From Saccharothrix deserti (GTDB lineage: Bacteria > Actinomycetota > Actinomycetes > Mycobacteriales > Pseudonocardiaceae), in assembly GCF_009769385.1 (NCBI RefSeq), contig NZ_ML775959.1:186001-250000 (forward strand): a DNA stretch of 64,000 bases, in the 5' to 3' direction. Every line of letters starts with the position of its first letter. Position 1 is the stretch's first letter. Made by a program: the position numbers and the translations under genes. Under the pieces are notes generated by a model that was not told where the DNA came from, did no database searches, and was given only the letters and a program-made list of their open reading frames with translations. Of the stretch, positions 25,088 through 34,300 are shown in pieces.

Positions 25088-27373
25088 ATGTCGGCAGAGC
25101 TGAACAGGCGCGTCTTCCTGGGCGGTGCCACGGCTGCGGTCGCGGCGGGACTCCTGTCCACGGGAGCCGCCCAAGCGGAAACATCGGATGTCTCCATCGG
25201 TTTAACGGACCAGCAGTGGGCCGATTTCCTCGCCGCGCAAGACCTGGTGTGGCGGAAGATGCCCACGAAGTGGTCACAGGGACCGTTCCTGGGCGACGGC
25301 CGGCTGGGCAGCATCGCCTACGCCGCCGGCAACGCGGTCAAGTTCACCGTCCAGCACGCGGAGGTGCAGGACCACCGCACCGGCGGCGGCAGCGCGTGGG
25401 GCGTGCCCCGGCTGCCGGTCGGGCACCTGCTGCTCACCCCCGTCGGCACGGTCCGGTCGGTGGACTGGCGGCTGGACCTGTGGAACGCCGAACTGGTCGG
25501 CACGATCACCACCGACAAGGGCTCGCTGCGGCTGCACATGATCATCCACAGCACCCGTTCCGTCCTGGCGCTGTCGGTCACGCCGAGCGGCGGCGAGCGG
25601 GTCGACCTGGAGTTCACCGCCGAGAAGGCCATCCCGCCACGGGCCGCGAGCGAGGAACCGCCGGCCGGTTACGAGTACAACCCGGACCCCACCAGGAAGA
25701 CCTCCGGCTCCGAGCAGCTCGGGGTCCAGTCGCTGCTCGCGGGCGGGCAGACGGCGACCGCCCACCGCGTGATCGGCTCGACCGGCGGCAAGCGGCGGCT
25801 GCTGCTGTCCGTGGCGCACAGCTTCCCCGGCACGACCGCCGAGGCGACCGCGCTGCGCCGGGTGCGGGACGCGGCGGCGTTGTCCGGCGGCGACTTCCAG
25901 CAGGGCCACCGCGACTGGTGGCACGGCTTCTACCGCAAGAGCTTCCTGTCGATCCCGGACCAGCGGTTGCAGAGCTTCTACTGGATCCAGCTCTACAAGA
26001 TCGCGTCCGGGACGCGTGCGGGCGGGCCGGTGATGGCGACGTGCGGACCGTGGCTGGAGCCGACGCCGTGGGCGGCCGCGTGGTGGAACCTCAACGTGCA
26101 GCTGGAGTACTGGCCGATCCACGGCTCCAACCACCTGGAGCTGGACGCGATCGCGACGACGTTGAGGGACAACGCCGACCAACTGGTGCGCAACGTGAAG
26201 CCGGAGTACCGGTCCGACTCGGCGGGCGTGGGCCGCAGCACCGACCGGCACACCAGCAACACCGGCACGCTCGGCATCCCCGGCGGGACGGGCACGCTGG
26301 AGCTGGGCAACCTCACCTGGGCACTGCACAACGTGTGGCTGAGCTACCGGCACTCCATGGACCGCAAGCTGCTCGCCGACGTCGTGTTCCCGCTACTGCG
26401 GCGGTCGATCAACTACTACCTGCACTTCCTGACCAAGGGCGACGACGGCCGGCTGCACCTGCCGTCGACGACCTCGCCCGAGTACGGCAACGCGCCGGAC
26501 TGCAACTACGACCTGCAACTCATCCGGTGGGGCTGCCGGACCCTGATCGACTCCGCCAAGGTGCTCAAGATCGACGATCCGCTGGCCGAGCGGTGGCAGG
26601 AGGTGCTCGACACCCTCGTGCCGTACCCCGTGGACGCGAACGGGTTCATGGTGGGCACCGGCGTGCCGTTCGAGAAGTCGCACCGGCACTACTCGCACAT
26701 GCTCGCGGTGTTCCCGCTGGCGACGGTGAACTGGGAGCAGCCGCAGAACCGGGCGTTGATCGAGACGTCGCTGGAGCACTGGATGGGGCTGGAGGGCGCG
26801 CACCGCGGCTACAGCTACTCCGGGTCCGGCTCGATCGCCGCGCGCATGTTCCGCGGTGACGACGCCCTGGCGTACCTGGTGAACATGTTCGACACCTCGA
26901 CCCGGTACCCGGTGCTGGAGAACACCATGTACACCGAGGCGGGACCGGTGGTGGAGACGCCGCTGTCGGCCGCGCAGACGTTGCACGACATGGTGTTGCA
27001 GAGCTGGGGCGGAATCGTGCGGGTGTTCCCGGCCGTGCCGACCGCGTGGGCCGACGTGGTGCTGGACCGGCACCTGGCCGAGGGCGCGTTCGAGGTGACG
27101 GCGGTCCGTCGCGGCGGGCGCACGCGGTTCGTGCTGGTGCGCAGCCGGGCGGGCGAGCCGCTGGTCCTGCGTCACGGCATCGCGGGCGCGGTGACCGTGC
27201 GCACGCCCGGCGGCGATCCCGTTCCCCACCGCGATCGCGGTGACGGGACGTTGGAGATCGACCTGGCCCGGGGTGGCGAGGTGCTCGTGCACCCGCGCGG
27301 CGTCACGCCCGATCTCACCGTCACGCCCGTGCCGATCTCCACGCCGGGCGCTCGATGGGGCCTGCCCGCCTGA
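25088..27373 (+). CDS. GH95-like alpha-L-fucosidase/alpha-L-galactosidase, Tat-secreted
   Basis: A 761-residue GH95-type enzyme that inverts terminal alpha-1,2-fucosyl (or L-galactosyl) linkages. It has a twin-arginine signal ([20 protein letters not shown], cleavage near AAQA), so it should be exported. The GH95 N-x-N segment that activates the catalytic water appears as [12 protein letters not shown]. Other family blocks are [13 protein letters not shown] at the N-terminal beta-sandwich, [32 protein letters not shown] and LLQSWGG-like [16 protein letters not shown] near the C-terminal domain. The start is an ATG after GAGGTGCGGGGCA. It follows the GH29-like gene and precedes a decayed GH27 gene, suggesting a cluster for fucosylated and galactosylated plant polysaccharides such as xyloglucan or arabinogalactan. 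Confidence 0.82.
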   Translation: MSAELNRRVFLGGATAAVAAGLLSTGAAQAETSDVSIGLTDQQWADFLAAQDLVWRKMPTKWSQGPFLGDGRLGSIAYAAGNAVKFTVQHAEVQDHRTGGGSAWGVPRLPVGHLLLTPVGTVRSVDWRLDLWNAELVGTITTDKGSLRLHMIIHSTRSVLALSVTPSGGERVDLEFTAEKAIPPRAASEEPPAGYEYNPDPTRKTSGSEQLGVQSLLAGGQTATAHRVIGSTGGKRRLLLSVAHSFPGTTAEATALRRVRDAAALSGGDFQQGHRDWWHGFYRKSFLSIPDQRLQSFYWIQLYKIASGTRAGGPVMATCGPWLEPTPWAAAWWNLNVQLEYWPIHGSNHLELDAIATTLRDNADQLVRNVKPEYRSDSAGVGRSTDRHTSNTGTLGIPGGTGTLELGNLTWALHNVWLSYRHSMDRKLLADVVFPLLRRSINYYLHFLTKGDDGRLHLPSTTSPEYGNAPDCNYDLQLIRWGCRTLIDSAKVLKIDDPLAERWQEVLDTLVPYPVDANGFMVGTGVPFEKSHRHYSHMLAVFPLATVNWEQPQNRALIETSLEHWMGLEGAHRGYSYSGSGSIAARMFRGDDALAYLVNMFDTSTRYPVLENTMYTEAGPVVETPLSAAQTLHDMVLQSWGGIVRVFPAVPTAWADVVLDRHLAEGAFEVTAVRRGGRTRFVLVRSRAGEPLVLRHGIAGAVTVRTPGGDPVPHRDRGDGTLEIDLARGGEVLVHPRGVTPDLTVTPVPISTPGARWGLPA

Positions 27374-27423
27374 GCTCACCAGCACGTCACGACCAGCACG
27401 TCACGACCAGGAGAGGAACACCC

Positions 27424-28049
27424 ATGCGCAGAGCAGGCGGGCTCGACGTGATCGTGAAGCCGCTGGCCGGTGGGGACAAGGCGGTCGCGCTGTTCAACAA
27501 GAACGGTTCCGCGGCCACGGTCGGCACGTCGTTGTCGGAGATCGGGTTCGGGTCGGGCACCTACAACCTGAAGGACCTGTGGTCCAAGGCGACCCGCACC
27601 ACGACCGGCTCGATCAGCGCCTCGGTTCCCGCGCACGGCACCGTGATCTACCGGGTGTCGCGGGTCGGCAGCCCGACCCCGCCGCCGGCGGGAAGCCCGC
27701 GGGCGACGGCAGGCCGTTGACGATCCAGGGCGTCGTGCACTCGAAGGGCCTGGGCGTGCACGCGGCCGGCAGCGTCGAGTACTACCTGGGCGGGAAGTGC
27801 TCGACGTTCACCGCTTCGGTCGGTGTCGACGACGAAGTGGCCGGTGCGGACGGGAGCGTGGTGTTCCAGGTGTTCGCCGACGGAACCAAGGTCGCCGACA
27901 GCGGGACCCTGACGGGGTCGTCGGCGGCGAAGTCGCTGTCGGCCGGCGTGTCGGGCGCGGACGTGCTGCGACTCGTCGTGACCGACGCCGGTGACGGCAT
28001 CGACTACGACCACGCCGACTGGGGAAGCCCCCGGCTCACCTGTGCGTGA
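27424..28049 (+). pseudogene. Relic of a GH27 alpha-galactosidase with NPCBM domain
   Basis: This is the tail of a secreted GH27 alpha-galactosidase. After ATG and a good ribosome site (GGAGAGGAAC) the frame reads [20 protein letters not shown] through [16 protein letters not shown], the C-terminal beta-sandwich of GH27, and stops at 27720. In another frame, from about 27696, [20 protein letters not shown] through [15 protein letters not shown] is an NPCBM galactose-binding module that ends at 28049. The roughly 330-residue catalytic barrel and signal peptide are gone, and the linker between the two surviving pieces is shortened with a frameshift. The original start region thus seems fused to the 3' end by an internal deletion. 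It cannot make an active galactosidase. Confidence 0.75.
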
Positions 28050-28055
28050 CGGACA

Positions 28056-28090
28056 CCGGTGGGGAGCCCCTTCGCAGGGCTCCCCACCGG
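28056..28090. terminator. Bidirectional hairpin terminator
   Basis: A perfect 14-bp stem, CCGGTGGGGAGCCC (28056-28069) with GGGCTCCCCACCGG (28077-28090), closes a 7-base loop. It occupies the 46-bp gap between the convergent GH27 relic and the alcohol dehydrogenase gene, so it can end transcription from both sides. There is no T-run, as is usual in this GC range. Confidence 0.8.
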
Positions 28091-28095
28091 GGGAC

Positions 28096-29199
28096 TCAGA
28101 AGGTCAGGACCGGCTTGACCGTCTTGCCCGAGGACATGTCCCGCACGGCGGACGAGATGTCCTCGAACGCGTAGTGGCTGATGAGCTTGTCGATCGGCAT
28201 CCGGCCGGTGCGGACGAGTTCCACCAGGGCCGGGATGAACGCCCTGGTCTCGCCGTCGCCGAGGGTGAGGCCGACGACCTTCTTGCCCGCCAGCATCGCG
28301 TTGACGTCGAGCGCGACCTCGGAGCCGAACGGGGGAGCGCCGACGATCACGAGCGTGCCGCGTGCCGCGAGCGCGTCGGCGCCCTTGCGCAGCACGGCGG
28401 TGCTGCCGGTGGTCTCCACGATGCCGTCGACGCCCGCGCCGGCGGTGATCTCCGCGATGGCCTCGGCGATGTCGGCCGAACCGCCGTCCACGACGTGCGT
28501 CGCGCCGAGTTCGAGGGCGAGGTCGAGCCGTTCACCGACCTTGTCCACCGCGATGATCGTGGTGGCGGGGGTGAGGGCGGCGGCCATGACGGCGGACAGG
28601 CCCACCGCGCCGGCGCCGAGGACGGCGACGGTGCTGCCCGGTCGTGGTTGCAGGACGTGCCAGACCGCGCCCGCCCCCGTCTGCACGCCGCAGCCCAGCG
28701 GCGCGATCGACTCCAGCGGGATGTCCGGGTCGACCTTGATCAGGCTCCGCTCGTCCACGACGGCGAGCTTGCTGAACGAGGACTGCCCGAAGAAGTGGCC
28801 GCCGACCGGCGTGCCGTCGCGGGTGATGGTGGCGCTGCCGTCGGCGCGCGTGCCGCCGAGCAGGTTGAGCGGGAGCCACGCCGCGCAGTAGGCGGGGTGG
28901 CCGTCGCGGCAGTTGACGCAGTGCCCGCAGGACGTGAACGACAGGACGACGTGGTCACCCGGCGCGACGGACGTGACGCCCGGTCCGACGTGCTCCACGA
29001 CGCCCGCGCCCTCGTGGCCGAGGACTCCGGGCAGCGGGAACGGCAGCCCGCCGCTCGCCACGCCGAGGTCGGTGTGGCACAGGCCCGCCGCGACCATCCG
29101 GACGACGACCTCGCCCGCGCGCGGCTCGTCCAGTTCGATCTGGGTCAGGGTGAACGGTGCGCCGCCGGACTCGACGATCGCCGCTGTGGTGGTGGTCAT
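28096..29199 (-). CDS. Zinc-dependent alcohol dehydrogenase (aryl-alcohol type)
   Basis: A 367-residue medium-chain dehydrogenase. The catalytic zinc ligands lie in GLCHTDLG and LGHEGAG, and the structural zinc motif is complete (CGHCVNCRDGHPAYC). NAD(P) binding is shown by VAVLGAGAVGLSAV, with Asp in IIAVDK pointing to NAD preference. The closest families are class III-like and benzyl/aryl-alcohol dehydrogenases (HFFGQSSFS, PLGCGVQTGAG). The ATG at 29199 has GGGAGG seven bases upstream. It sits 24 bp behind the aldehyde dehydrogenase gene in the same operon. Together they should oxidise an alcohol to its acid, or act in reverse, under the divergent MarR regulator. The substrate is not known. 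Confidence 0.9.
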   Translation of the reverse strand: MTTTTAAIVESGGAPFTLTQIELDEPRAGEVVVRMVAAGLCHTDLGVASGGLPFPLPGVLGHEGAGVVEHVGPGVTSVAPGDHVVLSFTSCGHCVNCRDGHPAYCAAWLPLNLLGGTRADGSATITRDGTPVGGHFFGQSSFSKLAVVDERSLIKVDPDIPLESIAPLGCGVQTGAGAVWHVLQPRPGSTVAVLGAGAVGLSAVMAAALTPATTIIAVDKVGERLDLALELGATHVVDGGSADIAEAIAEITAGAGVDGIVETTGSTAVLRKGADALAARGTLVIVGAPPFGSEVALDVNAMLAGKKVVGLTLGDGETRAFIPALVELVRTGRMPIDKLISHYAFEDISSAVRDMSSGKTVKPVLTF

Positions 29200-29223
29200 G
29201 TGCGGGCCTCCCAATCGGGGGAT

Positions 29224-30672
29224 TCAGTCGAGCGAGATGACGACGGACTTGACCCTGGTGTACGAGTCGAGCCCTTCGGGGCCGAACTCGCGGCCGGAGC
29301 CGGAGCTCTTCACCCCGCCGAACGGGACGGCCGGGTCGAGCATCGCCCAGTCGTTGACCCACACGACCCCGGCCTGCAACCGGTCCGCGACCCGGTGCGC
29401 GCGGGCCATGTTCGTCGTCGCGATCCCGGCGGCCAGGCCGTACGGGGTGCTGTTCGCGAGCTCGACGGCCTCGTCCTCGGAGTCGAACGGCTGCACCGTG
29501 AGGACCGGGCCGAAGACCTCCTCCTGCACGACCCGCGAGTCGTTCGGCAGGTCGGCGACGACGGTGGGCTGGTAGTAGTAGCCGCCGCCCAGGTCGAGGC
29601 GCTGACCGCCGCAGACGACGCGACCGCCTTCCTGCCGGGCGAGCGCGACGTACTCCTCCACCTTCTTCAGGTGCCGGTCGGCGTTCATCGGTCCGACGAT
29701 GGTCGCGGGGTCGCGCGGGTCGCCCACCGGGACTCCGGGGACGGCGTTGGCGAGGATCTCCACGACCGTGTCGTACAGCGGCCGGGCGACCAGCAGCCGG
29801 GGGCCGGCCATGCAGAACTGGCCGGTGTTGAACACGAATCCCTTGATGACCGCGCCGATGGCCTTGTCGAGGTCGGCGTCCTCGAAGACGATGTGCGGCC
29901 CGTTGCCGCCGAGTTCCATCGTGACCGACTTCAGCGCCTCGCCCGCGACGCTCGCGGCGTGCCTGCCGATGGCGGTGGAACCGGTGAAGGCGATCTTGTC
30001 CACGCCGGGGTGGCGCAGCAGCGCTTCGCCCGCCACGGACCCGGTGCCGGTCACCACGTTGACCACGCCGTCGGGCACACCGGCCTGCTGGAACAGCGTG
30101 GCCATGAACAGCGCGCTCAGCGGCGTGTCGTCGGCGGGCTTGTGGATCACCACGTTGCCCGCGGCCAGCGCGGGCGCGATCTTCGAGCTGGACAGGATCA
30201 GCGGGAAGTTGAACGGCGTGATGGCGGCGACCACGCCGAGCGGCTCACGGCGGGTGTAGGCGAAGGTGTTGAGCGGGGTCTTGCGGGTGGTGCCGTCGAT
30301 GCCCTGCGCCAGCCCCGCGTAGAACTCGTACTCCTCGACGGCGGTCGCCACGTCGACCGCCCGGCACAGCGTCACCGGCTTGCCGACGTCGAGGCTCTCC
30401 AGGCGGACCAGCTCGTCGGCGTTCTCGCGGATGAGCTCGGCGATCCGGATCAGCACGCGGGCCCGTTCCCGTCCGCTGAGGGCGGCCCAGGGGCCGAACG
30501 CCTCGCGTGCCGCGGTCACCGCCGCGTCGATGTCGGCAGGGCCGCCGTCGGCGACCGTGCCGATCACACTGCCCGAGGACGGGTCCAGGACGTCGATCCG
30601 GCCGCCGGAGGCCGCGTCCCGCCACTGTCCACCGATGAAGAGCAGGCCGTCGTCGATGCGCGTGCTGCTCAT
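29224..30672 (-). CDS. Aldehyde dehydrogenase (NAD(P)+)
   Basis: A 482-residue ALDH-superfamily enzyme that oxidises an aldehyde to a carboxylate. The general-base Glu is in MELGGNGP and the nucleophilic Cys in TGQFCMAGPRLL. Cofactor binding is marked by NVVIHKPADDTPLSAL and IAFTGSTAIGR, and EEVFGPVLTV lies near the C-terminus. It resembles benzaldehyde or vanillin-type dehydrogenases by pattern only. The start is the ATG at 30672, with an in-frame GTG at 30678 as an alternative. It is the first gene of the ALDH-ADH operon; two MarR-type operator palindromes lie just upstream. Confidence 0.9.
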   Translation of the reverse strand: MSSTRIDDGLLFIGGQWRDAASGGRIDVLDPSSGSVIGTVADGGPADIDAAVTAAREAFGPWAALSGRERARVLIRIAELIRENADELVRLESLDVGKPVTLCRAVDVATAVEEYEFYAGLAQGIDGTTRKTPLNTFAYTRREPLGVVAAITPFNFPLILSSSKIAPALAAGNVVIHKPADDTPLSALFMATLFQQAGVPDGVVNVVTGTGSVAGEALLRHPGVDKIAFTGSTAIGRHAASVAGEALKSVTMELGGNGPHIVFEDADLDKAIGAVIKGFVFNTGQFCMAGPRLLVARPLYDTVVEILANAVPGVPVGDPRDPATIVGPMNADRHLKKVEEYVALARQEGGRVVCGGQRLDLGGGYYYQPTVVADLPNDSRVVQEEVFGPVLTVQPFDSEDEAVELANSTPYGLAAGIATTNMARAHRVADRLQAGVVWVNDWAMLDPAVPFGGVKSSGSGREFGPEGLDSYTRVKSVVISLD

Positions 30673-30693
30673 GGCCACCGTCCGTCCGTAATC

Positions 30694-30741
30694 GACAGGA
30701 AACCTGATTGCGGAAGTATTAACATCAGCAGGTTTCCTGTC
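30694..30741. promoter_or_regulatory. Paired MarR operators between ALDH and marR genes
   Basis: Two copies of one palindrome, CAGGAAACCTG (in 30694-30706 with flanking GA) and CAGGTTTCCTG (in 30729-30741 with flanking TC), face each other as a perfect 13-bp inverted repeat, centres 35 bp apart. Each copy is itself an interrupted palindrome (CAGG-N3-CCTG), the right size for a MarR dimer. They fill the AT-rich divergent gap, so binding would shut both the dehydrogenase operon and marR until an inducer releases it. Confidence 0.75.
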
Positions 30742-30780
30742 AATGGCCTAATGTGCTCCGTGACCCGAGGGGGAGTGGAG

Positions 30781-31221
30781 ATGACCATGACGGCCGAAGA
30801 GGGCCACCACGCGGCCTCGTTGCTGTACGCCGTCAAGAGGGTGGAGCTGGTGGTGCGCTCGCACCTGGATGAGCTGCTCCGCCCTTCGGGCATCACGGTG
30901 GCGCAGTACACGGCGCTGACCGTGCTCGAACGGCACGACGGCCTGCCCGCCGCGCGCCTGGCACGGGACTCGTTCGTGACCGCGCAGTCGATGGCGGACA
31001 TGGTGTACGCACTGGAGAAGCGCGGCCTGATCATGCGGGAACGCAACCCGGCCAACCGCCGCGAGCTGCTGATCCACCTGACCGACGAGGGCCGGAAACT
31101 GCTCGCCGACCAGGCCGAGGCGGTGGCGGCGCTGGAACGCCGCATGACCAGCGAGCTGTCGCCGCGCCAGGTGGACCAGTTCCGAGCCCTGCTGACCGAC
31201 GCCTGGCGCGCCCTGTCGTAA
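30781..31221 (+). CDS. MarR-family transcriptional regulator
   Basis: A 146-residue MarR regulator. The winged helix-turn-helix spans LTVLERHDGLPAARLARDSF, TAQSMADMVYALEKRGLIMR and ERNPANRRELLIHLTDEGRK; the wing DPxDRR-type motif is NPANRRE. The ATG at 30781 follows GGGGGAGTGGAG; an upstream ATG at 30751 lacks such a site. It is divergent from the ALDH-ADH operon and shares with it two perfect operator palindromes, so it probably represses that operon and itself and is released by an aromatic or aldehyde ligand. Confidence 0.9.
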   Translation: MTMTAEEGHHAASLLYAVKRVELVVRSHLDELLRPSGITVAQYTALTVLERHDGLPAARLARDSFVTAQSMADMVYALEKRGLIMRERNPANRRELLIHLTDEGRKLLADQAEAVAALERRMTSELSPRQVDQFRALLTDAWRALS

Positions 31222-31344
31222 CCGAGCGGGGTGGACCGCGGGGGCGGGATCGACTGCCCTTTCGGACGTTCACCCGGCGCTGATCGAAGAGGCCTCCGGA
31301 GGGGCAGGCTCTACGTCGGACTACTCGACGTGGGGGAGGCCGGT

Positions 31345-31386
31345 ATGCGCGCACGTGACCGGCGGGCGTCCGGCGTCGCGGGATGA
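31345..31386 (+). CDS. 13-codon leader ORF coupled to the large effector-like gene
   Basis: An ATG at 31345 stands five bases after a strong ribosome site, GGGGGAGG (31332-31339), and encodes MRARDRRASGVAG. Its stop (31384-31386) overlaps the ATG of the next gene as ATGA. The large gene has no ribosome site of its own. The leader therefore probably delivers ribosomes to it by coupled reinitiation. The alternative is a sequencing or natural frameshift that splits one N-terminus in two. Confidence 0.5.
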   Translation: MRARDRRASGVAG

Positions 31387-34300
31387 CGCACGCCAGGGAG
31401 CCCGAGTCCGCCGCGGACGCCCCGGTCGAGGCGAAGCGCAGGCGGGTGGAGCCGGGTGGCAACCCGGCCGTTCTGCTGCGCCTGCAACGCGGTGCGGGCA
31501 ACGCCGCGGTGACCGGACTGGTCCGCCGCCAGTCCGGACCCCGCCCCGTCGCACTGCCGAAGCCGCGCGGCACGCAGAGCACGGTCACCACCACCGCGAC
31601 CACCGACATCACCGAACCCCAGCCCGCCTCCGACCCGCCGGTCCCCGAACCCGCCACGGCCGCGCCCACACTCGACAACGGCGGCGGCCCCGCCGACGCC
31701 CCCGCCGAACCGCCGGCCCCCGGACTGGGCGACGAGGAACTGGCCACCCTCGACCAGCCCGCCGGCCCAGCCGTGCAGCCGGTGTCCGACGACCCGCCCG
31801 CCGGTCCGGTCATCCAGACCGTGCCGGGTGAGGCGGCTGCCGATCCGGTTGTTCAGAGGGTCCCGGATGGGGATGCGGCCGGCGGTCCGGTCGTTCAGAC
31901 CGCGTCCGGCGACCAGGCGGACGCCGCCCAGGCCGATGTCGCCGCCACCGCCCAGGCGGAGGTGGACTCGATCGGCGCGGACGCCGGTCCTGAGCCGGAA
32001 GCAGGCGGTGGGGGTGGCGGGGGCGGCGTGATCGAGGAACAGCCGCCACCGCCGCCACCGAACGTCGCCGCCGCACCGCCCGAACAGGCCATGGCGCAGC
32101 TCGGTTCGTTGCGGCCCGGCCAGATGCTCGCCACCGTCGCCACCGTCGAGGCGGCTGCCAGTGGTGCGGTCGCACGAGAGCAGGGCAAGCTGGCCGCCGC
32201 ACCGCCCCAGCACACACCACTGGCCGCCACGACGACCGTCGCCACGCCGGCGTCCGCCCTCGTGCCCGGCGCGGCCACCCACACGGCCAAGGTCGACCGG
32301 GTGCCCGAGAAGTCCGCACACCCCCTGCCCGCACCGAAACCCGTCCCCGCCGCCGGCCCACCCGCGACCGGCCGCGTGCCCGCACCGGCACTGCCCGTCA
32401 CACCCCAGGACGGCCTGAACGAAGCAGCCGCACGCGACCTGTCCACGTCCCTGGACCGGCTGCCGGCCCGCGACCCCGGCACCGTGGTCCCCACCGCACC
32501 CGCGCCGCACGTGCCGCTGACCGGCGAAGCCGACCCCGGCCAGGTCGCCGCGCAGCAGGCACGGCTCGCCCAGGGCACCGCCCAAGCGCAGGCCGAAGGC
32601 GGACGGGACGCCGCCGAGCCGCTCGGCGAGGACGCCGTCCACCCCACCACGCCCGTCGAGACGATGAGCGCCGACGTGCCCACCGCACCGACCGCCGAAC
32701 CCGCACCCGCACCGGCCGAGGCGGAGGGCGTCGACGAAGCCGTGTCGGCGGTCGCCGAAGAGCAGCAGGGACCACAACTGCGCGCCGCCGCGGCATCGGC
32801 TTCCAGCGCCATGGCCGGCGAACGGCGGCGGCACGCCGAGCAGGAGACCGCGCAACGCCGGCAGTCGGCCGACCAGATCGCCGGGCTGGAACGCGAGCAC
32901 GCCGAAGCCGAGCAAGCCGAACGGTCCGGCGTCCGCGCCGAAGTCGCCGCGCAACGGGCGCAGTGGCGGTCCGAGCAGCACACCATGGTCACCGGCGCGC
33001 ACGCCGAGGCGCAGAACGTCGTCGGCACGGCAGGCGAGACCATCGAGAACGAGCGGCAGCGCGCGGACACCGAAGCCGCCGCCCACCACCAGCAGGGCCA
33101 ACAGGAGGCGGCCGAGGCGCGGCGCGAGGGCGAGCAGGAGGCCGCCCGGCACCGGGGCGAGGCGCGGCAGGAGAGCGGTGGCGGCGGGTTCTTCGGCTGG
33201 ATCGCGTCACGGGCGCAGGCCCTGTTCGACCGGGTCAAGCAGGGCATCACGGCGGCGTTCGAGAAGGCGCGCCAGGCCGTGCGCGCGGCGGTCGAGAAGG
33301 CGCAGCAACTCGCCACGGCCGTGATCGAACGCGCCCGCCAGGTGGCCGTCGCCGCGATCCGCCTGGCGGGTAGCGCTCTGACCGCGATCGGCGACCGGCT
33401 GCTGGCCGGGTTCCCGGCGCTGCGCGACCGGTTCCGCAACGCCGTCCAGGCGCGCGTGCGGCAGGCCGAGGCGGCGGTGAACCGGCTGGCCGAGGGCCTC
33501 AAGTCGGGCGTGCGGGCGGCCCTGGGGCTGCTGGGACGCGGGCTGTCCGCGCTGCTGTCCGGACTGGAAGCCGGGTTGAAGGCGGCCGTGGACGGTGTCG
33601 CGGCGACCGTGCGCGGCGCGATCAACGCGGCCAGGTCGGCGCTGCAGGCGCTGGGCGCGTTCATGGCGATCGCACGCGACGTCGCGGCGAACCCCGGCGC
33701 GTGGCTGCGCAACCTCGGCGCGGCCGTCATGGACGGCATCCGCAACCACCTGTGGGTGGCGCTGAAGGCCGCGGTCCAGCAGTGGTTCAACGACAAGGTC
33801 GAGCAGGTCCTCGGCCTGGGTCGCACGGTGTGGAATCTGCTGACGCGCGGCGGGATCTCGTTGGCGCGCATCGGGCAGATGGCGTGGGAGGGCATCAAGC
33901 AGGCCATCCCGGCCGCGCTGATCGCGATCCTGATCGAGAAGCTCGCGTCGATGATCATCCCGGCGGCGGGCGCGGTCCTCGCGATCATCCAGGGTCTCCG
34001 GGCGGCGTGGGGCGCGGTGAGCCGGGTCCTGGCGGCCATCGACCGGTTCATCGCCTTCCTGCGCGCGGTCAAGAGCGGCAACGGCGGCCAGGCGTTCGCG
34101 ACCGCCGTTGCGGCGGCGGCCGTCACGGTCGTCGACTTCGTCTCGAACTGGCTGCTGGCCCGCATCGCCCGCGGCGCGAGCCGGATCGGCAACCGGATCC
34201 GCGCCATCGCCCAACGCATCGGCGCCGCCCTGCGCCGCGTGGCGACCCGCGTCGGCGGCGCCGTCCGCCGCCTGGGGCAACGCATCGGCAACCGCGTCCG

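Noticed and set aside
27991..30780. Long open frame running through the ADH and ALDH genes into marR
   Set aside because: Only the last 146 codons match a known family (MarR) and they have their own ribosome site; the rest is antisense to two dehydrogenases.
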